A stretch of DNA of 17,838 nucleotides from the NCBI GenBank assembly GCA_050732575.1, contig JBOHRF010000083.1, forward strand, positions 1-17,838. Direction: 5' to 3'. Made by a program: the position numbers and the translations under genes. The notes under the pieces were generated by a model that was not told the origin of the DNA, made no database searches, and worked only from the letters and a program-made list of their open reading frames with translations. This document shows positions 1 through 5,622 of this stretch, in pieces. The stretch's first letter is position 1. The number at the start of each line of letters is the position of its first letter. The DNA is from JBBDWZ01 sp050732575 (GTDB lineage: Bacteria; Gemmatimonadota; Gemmatimonadetes; Longimicrobiales; RSA9).

Positions 1-150
1 GTACTGCCGTTACACAGGTTCGCGTGTCGCCCTCGCCCTCGCCCCGTTGTTCCCGCGCGGCGAAGCGTCAGCCCGCCGTTACCCAGGTTCGCGTGTCGCC
101 CTCGCCGTCGCCCTCGTTTCCCGGCGCGTCACCCTCGCCCTGACCGTCGC
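1..150. repeat. Left-edge direct repeat and CTCGCC/GTCGCC hexamer tract
   Basis: A 32-bp word beginning GCCGTTAC occurs at 6-37 and again at 75-106 with one mismatch (ACA versus ACC), a period of 69 bp. Each copy ends in reiterated CTCGCC/GTCGCC hexamers, which continue to about position 150. No gene is supported here; the long reading frame on the minus strand at 129-524 is the shadow of the sigma factor gene. It probably is an intergenic spacer cut by the window edge. Confidence 0.7.
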
Positions 151-170
151 CCGCCTGCGATCTTGCCGAA

Positions 171-689
171 GTGAACAGCGTCAATGAGACCGAGCTGCTC
201 GCGCGCCTGCGCGCGGGCGACGCACACGCCTACGAGACGATCTTCCGCGCGTACCATGCGCGGCTCTGTGCGTTCGCGTTCGGCTACCTGCAGAACCACG
301 CGGACGCCGATGAAGTCGTGCAGGACTTCTTTCTCCGCCTCTGGCAGAAGCGCGAACAGCTCACGATTTACTCCAGCCTGCGCGCCTACCTGTTTGCTGC
401 GGTTCGCAACCGCGTACTCAATCGCAGTGCACGAGCCCGTCTCGAGCAGCGCTGGCTCGAGGAGGCCGGCAGTGATGACCCCGACGTGCCGGATCCGGCG
501 GTGCCGATCGTTGATCTCGTGCACGAGGCCGAGATCGCGGCGCGCGTGATGGCGGCCATTGCGCAGTTGCCTGCGGGCTGCCGCCGCGTGCTGGTGTTGC
601 GCTGGCAGGAGCAGCTCGGTTACGCGGAAATCGCGGAGGCGCTCGGCATCTCGGTCAAGGGCGTGGAGAACCAGCTGGCGCGCGCGTAA
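171..689 (+). CDS. ECF-type RNA polymerase sigma factor, 3' end frameshifted
   Basis: A 172-residue sigma-70 family protein that would direct core RNA polymerase to a specific promoter set. Region sigma2 spans about residues 17-90 (YETIFRAYHARLCAFAFGYL, then ADEVVQDFFLRLW, then LRAYLFAAVRN). Region sigma4 spans about 120-172, with the helix-turn-helix YAEIAEALGISVKGVENQLARA. GTG at 171 is the only usual start codon after an in-frame stop at 141; no clear ribosome binding site precedes it. The frame stops at 687 in the middle of the usual recognition-helix motif LARALKALR. Reading from 688 in the next frame gives KALRLRVGDLIE and then a stop at 724-726, so the natural end appears displaced by a 2-nt loss or 1-nt gain. 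No anti-sigma gene follows. The target regulon cannot be told from sequence. Confidence 0.9.
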   Translation: MNSVNETELLARLRAGDAHAYETIFRAYHARLCAFAFGYLQNHADADEVVQDFFLRLWQKREQLTIYSSLRAYLFAAVRNRVLNRSARARLEQRWLEEAGSDDPDVPDPAVPIVDLVHEAEIAARVMAAIAQLPAGCRRVLVLRWQEQLGYAEIAEALGISVKGVENQLARA

Positions 690-726
690 AGCGCTCAGGC
701 TGCGAGTCGGCGATCTGATTGAGTGA
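687..726 (+). other. Out-of-frame natural C-terminus of the sigma factor
   Basis: From 688 the +1 frame reads KALRLRVGDLIE followed by TGA at 724-726. This completes the family's usual LARALKALR helix end, with only the expected leucine codon reduced to a single T at 687. It is either a real truncating mutation or a base-calling/assembly error in a GCGCGCGCG run. Confidence 0.7.
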
Positions 727-727
727 C

Positions 728-851
728 GGGCGTAACGGGCGTACGGGCGTATCGGGGATGGAATTTCAGCCAGGCCGGGCGTTGCGAGCTAAGTCGCAGC
801 GCCCATTTGTTTTCCCGATACGCCCGTTACGCCCGAGTCGCCCGTTACGCC
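728..851. repeat. Inverted arms of CGTAACGGG-type 9-mers
   Basis: The left arm (731-756) holds CGTAACGGG, CGTACGGG and CGTATCGGG. The right arm (814-849) holds the reverse complements CCCGATACG, CCCGTTACG, CCCGAGTCG and CCCGTTACG. The arms enclose the terminator hairpin at 777-813. The same 9-mer recurs at 4922-4957. Confidence 0.85.
777..813 (+). terminator. Rho-independent terminator after the sigma factor
   Basis: An 11-bp stem, GGGCGTTGCGA (777-787) against TCGCAGCGCCC (794-804), has a single G-T wobble and a 6-nt loop GCTAAG. It is followed by ATTTGTTTT (805-813). It lies about 90 nt past the sigma factor stop and insulates it from the tRNA promoter downstream. Confidence 0.8.
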
Positions 852-864
852 TGTCCTCCGTTCG

Positions 865-893
865 TTGATGTGGTTCCAGCCCTTGGTTAGATT
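865..893 (+). promoter_or_regulatory. Sigma70-type promoter for tRNA-Leu (and possibly tig-clpP)
   Basis: TTGATG (865-870) and TAGATT (888-893) match the -35 and -10 consensus at four of six positions each, with an ideal 17-nt spacer. Transcription would start around 900, just before the mature tRNA 5' end at 903. No terminator is visible between the tRNA and trigger factor, so read-through into tig is likely (inference). Confidence 0.6.
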
Positions 894-902
894 CCGAGCG
901 TT

Positions 903-984
903 GCGAAAGTGGCGGAACTGGTAGACGCGCAAGACTTAGGATCTTGTGGGCGCGCCCGTGGGGGTTCGAGTCCCCCCTTTCGCA
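903..984 (+). tRNA. tRNA-Leu, anticodon UAG
   Basis: The acceptor stem GCGAAAG (903-909) pairs with CTTTCGC (977-983), with discriminator A at 984. The anticodon stem CAAGA/TCTTG encloses the loop CTTAGGA, giving anticodon TAG at 937-939, which reads CUA/CUN leucine codons. A long class II variable arm (947-959, GGGC/GCCC) and a T-arm of GGGGG/CCCCC with loop TTCGAGT support tRNA-Leu. CCA is not encoded, so it would be added enzymatically. Trigger factor starts only 34 nt downstream. Confidence 0.97.
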
Positions 985-1018
985 TCCCGTCCGGGTGCGG
1001 AAGGCGCCCACCAAACGC

Positions 1019-2266
1019 ATGGATTCTGACCTGAAAATTACGATCGAAAGCCCTGCCACCTGGTCGCGCCGGTTGACTATCACGATCCCGGCCGAGCGAC
1101 TGGAGCAGGAGAAGCAGACTACGGCCCGGCAACTGGCATCGAAGATCAAGCTGCCAGGTTTCCGCAAAGGCAAAGTGCCGTCCACCGTAGTGGAACGGCG
1201 GTTTGGTCCGGCCATCGAGCAGGAAACCATCGAGCGCGTGGTAGGCGAGGCGTATCGGGAGGCCATCCAGCGGGAAAAGCTGCAGCCCATCACGCAAGCC
1301 GCCATCGACAACATCGACTACAAGGCGGGCAGCGACCTGACCTTTCGCGTGGATTTCGATGTTCGGCCTGAAGTCGAGTTGAATCGACTGGGCGCGTTCC
1401 GCCTGCGTCGGGAAGTGCCGCCGGTCACCGAAGAGGCCGTCGATCGCGTGCTCCAGCGCCTGCGCGAGCAGCATGCCGTATGGCACCCCGTGGAAGGCGA
1501 AACGCCGGTCCTGGGTGATGCGACCCGAATCGAGATCACACCCATTGAAAACGGCGCGCCGCAGACCGCGCGCAACTACCAGGTCGTGATGGGTGAGGGT
1601 CAGGTACGACCCGAGATCGAGGAACGGATCCGCACGCTCAGGCCGGGTGAGGTGGGCGAGTTCGAGTTGGAGCTGCCCGAAAAAGCGGATGATCCGGCCA
1701 GTGCTCTGAAGTTGCATCACATGCGCGTACATCTGGCTGAGGTGCGCCGTCCACAGTTCCCCGCCCTGGACGATGAGTTCGCGCGCTCGCTGGGCGAATT
1801 CGAAGACGCGGCCGCGCTGTTGGTACGCGTACGCGCCGATCTGGAGCGGGAAGCGGAAACGCAGTCGCATCAGGATGTGCGACGCCAGCTGCTCGATCAG
1901 ATCCTGCAGGCCAATACGTTCGAAGTGCCCGCCAGCATGGTCGATCGCTACCTGCAGCAGATCCTGCAGCCGCGTAAAGGCGAGGAGGAAGCGCGCATTC
2001 GCGAACTGCATGATGCCGCGCGGCCCGCGGCCGAACAGGCCATCCGCCGCGTGATGGTGATCGAGCGGGTAGCCGAAATGGAAGGTTTGCACGCCACGGA
2101 AGAAGAGATCGACACGCGCTACCAGGAACTGGCGCAACGATACCAGCGTGGTGCGCGTGAGATTCGGGCGCAGCTCAAGAAAGAGGGGCGGGACCGTGAG
2201 GTGGAGGAGCAAATCACCGAAGAAAAGGTCTTCCGCTACCTGGAATCCCTTTCGACCATAGAGTAG
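1019..2266 (+). CDS. tig: Trigger factor, ribosome-associated chaperone
   Basis: A 415-residue cytosolic chaperone that docks at the ribosomal exit tunnel and shields nascent chains. The N-terminal domain (about 1-125) carries the ribosome-binding signature GFRKGKVP at 47-54. The middle FKBP-like prolyl isomerase domain (about 165-245) is recognisable from GDATRIEI, MGEGQVRPEIEERI and LRPGEVGEFEL. It is compact and poor in the aromatic residues expected of an active isomerase pocket. The helical C-terminal substrate arm (about 246-415) starts at FPALDDEFARSLGEFED. The open frame extends back into the tRNA, but ATG 1019 gives the family's usual N-terminus, with GGAAGG at 999-1004 as a rather distant ribosome binding site. 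clpP follows after 9 nt, indicating co-transcription. The length is slightly under the usual 430 or so residues. Confidence 0.96.
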   Translation: MDSDLKITIESPATWSRRLTITIPAERLEQEKQTTARQLASKIKLPGFRKGKVPSTVVERRFGPAIEQETIERVVGEAYREAIQREKLQPITQAAIDNIDYKAGSDLTFRVDFDVRPEVELNRLGAFRLRREVPPVTEEAVDRVLQRLREQHAVWHPVEGETPVLGDATRIEITPIENGAPQTARNYQVVMGEGQVRPEIEERIRTLRPGEVGEFELELPEKADDPASALKLHHMRVHLAEVRRPQFPALDDEFARSLGEFEDAAALLVRVRADLEREAETQSHQDVRRQLLDQILQANTFEVPASMVDRYLQQILQPRKGEEEARIRELHDAARPAAEQAIRRVMVIERVAEMEGLHATEEEIDTRYQELAQRYQRGAREIRAQLKKEGRDREVEEQITEEKVFRYLESLSTIE

Positions 2267-2275
2267 CGAGAAGAA

Positions 2276-2905
2276 ATGGCACTTTATCCGCCCTACGTGA
2301 TCGAGCGCACCAGCCGCGGTGAGCGCAGCTACGACATCTTCAGCCGCTTGCTGATGGACCGCATCATCTTCCTCGGTGCTCCCATCGATGACAACGTGGC
2401 CAACATCGTGATCGCGCAGCTGCTGTTCCTGGAAGCCGAAGACCCACACAAAGACGTGTACGTCTACATCAATTCGCCGGGCGGCTCCGTATATGCCGGA
2501 CTGGCCATCTACGACACCATGCAATACATGAACGCACCCGTGAATACCATGTGCATGGGCATGGCCGCGTCCATGGGCGCGCTGCTGCTCGCCACCGGCG
2601 CCACAGGCAAGCGCAGTGCCCTGCCCAATTCACGCATCATGATCCACCAGCCGTCGGGCGGCAGCCAGGGCACGGCCGCCGACATCGAGATCCAGGCCCG
2701 GGAAATCCTGTACGCGCGCGAGCGCTTGAATCAAATTCTGGCCAAACACACGGGCCAGACCGTGGAGCGTATTGCCGATGACGTGGATCGCGATCGGTTC
2801 ATGAGCCCGCTGGAAGCCCAGGACTACGGCCTGATCGACAACGTGGTCTCACACCGCGGTCAGGTCGTGGCCGATGTAGTCAAGGAAAACAAGCACGAAC
2901 GTTGA
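2276..2905 (+). CDS. clpP: ATP-dependent Clp protease proteolytic subunit ClpP
   Basis: A 209-residue serine peptidase of family S14 that forms the two-ring barrel into which ClpX threads unfolded substrates. The catalytic triad is visible: Ser99 in GMAASMGA, His124 in MIHQPSGG and Asp173 in DRDRFMS; spacing matches characterised ClpP. NSPGGSVYAG (66-75) forms the oxyanion strand region. The hydrophobic N-terminus starts at about Tyr4, with only a very short propeptide possible. ATG 2276 follows a purine-rich GCGAGAAG and lies 9 nt after the tig stop, so tig and clpP form one unit. It should partner with the ClpX encoded 158 nt downstream, whose IGF loop is intact. Confidence 0.98.
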   Translation: MALYPPYVIERTSRGERSYDIFSRLLMDRIIFLGAPIDDNVANIVIAQLLFLEAEDPHKDVYVYINSPGGSVYAGLAIYDTMQYMNAPVNTMCMGMAASMGALLLATGATGKRSALPNSRIMIHQPSGGSQGTAADIEIQAREILYARERLNQILAKHTGQTVERIADDVDRDRFMSPLEAQDYGLIDNVVSHRGQVVADVVKENKHER

Positions 2906-3063
2906 GAAAGACCGTAAGAAAAAGCGTAAGAAACAGGTAAGAGGTACCCGAATAAAGGGGTCAGTGGTTAGGGTGACGGGGGAGGTCACCTGCACGTCAT
3001 CGTTGTAGAGCACAGCAGAATCCGTTTCATAACCAGAAACACCTCAAGCGCAGGCAGTGCCTC
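2906..3063 (+). other. clpP-clpX intergenic spacer with GTAAGAAA words
   Basis: Three copies of GTAAGA(AA) occur between about 2912 and 2942. A small dyad GGTGAC (2972-2977) / GTCACC (2985-2990) follows. A weak promoter-like pair, TTGTAG (3003-3008) and CATAAC (3028-3033), has a 19-nt spacer, so I do not call it as a promoter. No T-rich terminator is visible. clpX may be read through from clpP or have its own weak promoter. Confidence 0.4.
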
Positions 3064-4302
3064 ATGGCCGATAAGCATCTCCGCTGCTCGTTTTGCGGCA
3101 AGTCAAAGGAGTCGGTGAAGAAGTTCATCTCCGGCCCCTCCGTCTACATCTGCAACGAGTGCGTCTCTCTCTGCAATGAGATCCTGGCGGAGGAGGAGGA
3201 GCGGGAAGCGGCGGAAGCCGTGCCGGCCATTCCCGTGCCGCGTGAAATCAAAGATGTACTGGATCAGTATGTAATCGGTCAGGAAGAAGCCAAGAAGGCG
3301 CTGGCCGTGGCGGTCTACAATCACTACAAGCGGGTCAATCACCACGGCGTGCTGGACGACGTGGAGATCGAGAAGTCGAACATCCTTTTGATCGGCCCGA
3401 CCGGTGTGGGCAAGACGCTGCTGGCGCAAACGCTCGCGCGTGTGTTGCAGGTGCCGTTCACCATTGCCGATGCCACCACGTTGACGGAAGCGGGCTACGT
3501 GGGCGAGGATGTGGAGAACATCCTGGTGCGGCTGCTGCAGGCCAGTGATTTCAATATCGCGGAATGCGAGCGCGGCATTGTCTACATTGACGAGATCGAC
3601 AAGATCGCGCGCAAATCCGAGAACCCGAGCATCACGCGTGACGTTTCTGGTGAAGGCGTACAACAGGCGCTGCTCAAGATCCTGGAGGGCACGGTGGCAT
3701 CGGTGCCGCCGCAAGGAGGCCGCAAACATCCGCAGCAGGAATACATCCAGATCAACACGCGCAACATCCTGTTCATTTGCGGCGGCGCATTCGACGGCCT
3801 GGAAAAGATCGTGGAGCTGCGCACGGGTCAGCGCAAAATTGGTTTCACCAAGAAGCTGGCCGAGGCCGGTCCGGCGCGCGAAAAGATCATCCTCAGCAAA
3901 GTCGAGCCGGAAGACCTGCTGCGCTTTGGCCTGATTCCCGAGCTGGTGGGCCGTTTGCCGGTCAACGTGACGCTCGAGCCGCTGGATGAAGAGGCCCTCG
4001 TGCGCATCCTGCAGGAACCCAAGAACGCGCTGCTCAAACAGTACGACAAGATCTTCGATCTGGAAGGCATTCGCCTGACCTTCGATAGTGATGGTGTACG
4101 CGCCATTGCGCGTAAAGCGCTGGAGCGCGGCACGGGTGCGCGCGGCCTGCGCGCCGTGCTGGAAGGCATCATGCGCGATGTGATGTTCGACATCCCATCC
4201 CGCGATGATGTGCGTGAAGTCGTGATCACGCCCGAGAGTGTGACCGGCAGCATTCCGCCGCTGCTGGTGCTGCATCCGGAGACCAAGAAGAAAGAAGCCT
4301 GA
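3064..4302 (+). CDS. clpX: ClpX, AAA+ unfoldase of the ClpXP protease
   Basis: A 412-residue hexameric ATPase that unfolds tagged proteins and feeds them to ClpP. The N-terminal C4 zinc-binding domain has Cys8, Cys11, Cys30 and Cys33. The AAA+ module has Walker A GPTGVGKT (111-118), the pore loop GYVG (144-147), Walker B VYIDEI (173-178), the RKSENPSITRDVSGEGVQQALLK loop region (183-205) and sensor 2 GTGARGLR (356-363). The ClpP-docking tripeptide IGF is at 259-261, so it should bind ClpP. Length and domain order are normal. The start ATG has only a weak GGCAG-like ribosome binding site. Its TGA stop is in frame with engB, whose conserved N-terminus starts one or two codons later. Confidence 0.98.
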   Translation: MADKHLRCSFCGKSKESVKKFISGPSVYICNECVSLCNEILAEEEEREAAEAVPAIPVPREIKDVLDQYVIGQEEAKKALAVAVYNHYKRVNHHGVLDDVEIEKSNILLIGPTGVGKTLLAQTLARVLQVPFTIADATTLTEAGYVGEDVENILVRLLQASDFNIAECERGIVYIDEIDKIARKSENPSITRDVSGEGVQQALLKILEGTVASVPPQGGRKHPQQEYIQINTRNILFICGGAFDGLEKIVELRTGQRKIGFTKKLAEAGPAREKIILSKVEPEDLLRFGLIPELVGRLPVNVTLEPLDEEALVRILQEPKNALLKQYDKIFDLEGIRLTFDSDGVRAIARKALERGTGARGLRAVLEGIMRDVMFDIPSRDDVREVVITPESVTGSIPPLLVLHPETKKKEA

Positions 4303-4305
4303 GCG

Positions 4306-4917
4306 CTGCACATCAAAGACGTCGAGTTCGTGGGTGCCCTCGCCCAGCCGGGTGGGTGGCGCCCGCCGGCCCTGCCCCAGGTTGCGTTCTCGGGCCGCTC
4401 GAACGTGGGCAAATCCAGTCTGATCAATCGATTCCTGGGCCGCACGCGCACTGCCATAGCCCGCGTCTCGGCCACACCCGGTAAAACGCAGCAGATCAAT
4501 TTTTTCGCTGTGCGCGCCGCGCTGACCGGCGGCCAGGAGCACCACTTCTATGTGGTGGACCTGCCAGGTTACGGTTTTGCGCGCGCGCCCGGTCCTGTGC
4601 GCAAGGCCTGGCGGCCGCTCATTGAATCGTACCTGTCGGGAACTCCCGAGCTGAAAGGTGTGGTACAGCTTGTGGATGTGCGCCACGATCCGACCACGGA
4701 CGACTTGCACATGGTCGAATACCTGTCCCGACTCGGGCTGCCCACGCTCTTCGTGCTCACCAAGGTGGACAAGTTGAGCGCAACACAACGGCCCAAGCGC
4801 ATCGAACGGGCGCTTGAGGTGTTGAACATCGAGGCCGAGCAGGCATTGCCGTTTTCGGCACATTCCGGCGAAGGCCGTGAGGCGCTGTTGGCCAGTGTGC
4901 AGGATCTGCTGGCGTGA
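4306..4917 (+). CDS. engB: EngB (YsxC/YihA) ribosome-biogenesis GTPase
   Basis: A TRAFAC-class GTPase needed for late assembly of the large ribosomal subunit. G motifs are all present: GRSNVGKSS (G1), TPGKTQQIN (G2 region), DLPGYG (G3), TKVDK (G4) and FSAHSG (G5). The first standard start codon is GTG 4330, which would begin the protein at VGALAQPGG. The family's conserved first strand is clearly encoded upstream as HIKDVEFV, immediately after the clpX stop. I therefore place the start at CTG 4306, giving 203 residues; ATC 4312 is another possible non-standard start. GTG 4330 lacks a visible ribosome binding site, while the purine-rich clpX end (AAGAAAGAAG) lies just before 4306. The gene is clearly EngB; the exact start is inference. 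Confidence 0.93.
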   Translation: MHIKDVEFVGALAQPGGWRPPALPQVAFSGRSNVGKSSLINRFLGRTRTAIARVSATPGKTQQINFFAVRAALTGGQEHHFYVVDLPGYGFARAPGPVRKAWRPLIESYLSGTPELKGVVQLVDVRHDPTTDDLHMVEYLSRLGLPTLFVLTKVDKLSATQRPKRIERALEVLNIEAEQALPFSAHSGEGREALLASVQDLLA

Positions 4918-4921
4918 CGCG

Positions 4922-4957
4922 CGTAACGGGCGTAACGGGCGTAACGGGCGTGACGGG
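4922..4957. repeat. Tandem CGTAACGGG 9-mer, four copies
   Basis: Three exact copies (4922-4930, 4931-4939, 4940-4948) and one variant, CGTGACGGG (4949-4957), lie between the engB stop and the lipoprotein start. Reading through them from GTG 4914 gives a meaningless TGV repeat, so that upstream start is rejected. Confidence 0.92.
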
Positions 4958-4967
4958 AGACGAAATC

Positions 4968-5594
4968 ATGATGGTGCGGGTTGGCAGGGTGTCACTTGTG
5001 CTGCTTGGGCTGAGTCTGGCGGCGTGCGCGAGTGGGCCGCAGCGGAGTGTTGCTCAGAGCGGTAGTGCACGGCAGGACAGTGCAAAGCTGATCCCGGCGG
5101 GACTGGGCACGTTGCGCGAGGATGAGTTCAGCATCTCGTTGCGCAGCGGCTCATTGCTCATCAAGGTGACGCCGCTGGCCGAAGATGTGATCCGCACGGC
5201 AGCGCCGGACACGTACGAGCGGCTGCACAAGATGGCAGCCAGCCGGCTGGCGGAAGCCAGCCGCAGAACGGGGCAGGCGTCCAATCTCCAATTATTCAAG
5301 GTGTCGTTCTTCAGTTATGAGCCGGATGTGGAGTATCAACCGGAGAGCCTGCAGATCACACATCAGGGTCGGCAACTGCGCGCCGCCGCCATTCTGCCTT
5401 TGCGTCCCACCTTTGGACGCCAGCGACTGGCTCAACAGACCAGTGAAGACGCCATCTATGTGTTCAGCATGAATTTTGACTATTTGCTGCCCATGACCGT
5501 GCGCTACAACCAGGATCAGAGCGACCAGTGGGCCGGCATTCTGCAGAAACTCGACGTGGAGCGGGCGAAGATAGCGGCGCGTAGTAAAACGTAA
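4968..5594 (+). CDS. Small lipoprotein of unknown function
   Basis: A 208-residue secreted lipoprotein. The signal peptide VRVGRVSLVLLGLSLAAC ends in the lipobox LAAC with Cys20 as the lipidation site. The remainder is a soluble domain with alternating strands (SLRSGSLLIKVTPL, LQLFKVSFFSY, AIYVFSMNFDY) and one helix (YERLHKMAASRLAEASRRTG). I recognise no named family. ATG 4968 is chosen because GGGAGA (4955-4960) sits 7 nt upstream and the signal peptide starts there; a second ATG follows directly at 4971. The frame can be opened back to GTG 4914, but that part is tandem repeat. It follows engB by 50 nt and converges on the sigma54 activator gene; its TAA stop overlaps the first ACGCGT repeat. 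Confidence 0.85.
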   Translation: MMVRVGRVSLVLLGLSLAACASGPQRSVAQSGSARQDSAKLIPAGLGTLREDEFSISLRSGSLLIKVTPLAEDVIRTAAPDTYERLHKMAASRLAEASRRTGQASNLQLFKVSFFSYEPDVEYQPESLQITHQGRQLRAAAILPLRPTFGRQRLAQQTSEDAIYVFSMNFDYLLPMTVRYNQDQSDQWAGILQKLDVERAKIAARSKT

Positions 5595-5622
5595 CGCGTG
5601 ACGCGTGACGCGTGACGCGTCT
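5591..5622. repeat. Four ACGCGT palindromes at 7-bp spacing between convergent genes
   Basis: ACGCGT occurs at 5594-5599, 5601-5606, 5608-5613 and 5615-5620, each separated by one G. The array starts inside the lipoprotein stop codon and ends at the stop of the convergent activator gene (5622). No poly-T tract follows, so a classical terminator is not evident on either strand. Confidence 0.9.

Noticed and set aside
887..2524. A 545-codon open frame on the minus strand opposite tig
   Set aside because: It is the antisense shadow of a GC-rich gene: it crosses the tRNA, tig and part of clpP, and its translation shows no domain.
2972..2990. Small dyad GGTGAC/GTCACC before clpX as a terminator or operator
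   Set aside because: Only 6 bp with a G-rich loop and no T-run; no known heat-shock element such as CIRCE was seen.
3003..3033. TTGTAG / CATAAC pair as a clpX promoter
   Set aside because: The 19-nt spacer and weak matches are not better than chance.
3103..4863. A 586-codon minus-strand frame opposite clpX and engB
   Set aside because: Both plus-strand genes are unambiguous conserved proteins; the antisense translation is rich in H/R/Q from codon shadowing and matches nothing.
4914..4967. Upstream GTG start for the lipoprotein at 4914
   Set aside because: It would add a TGV repeat encoded by the 9-mer array ahead of a normal signal peptide; ATG 4968 has a good ribosome binding site.
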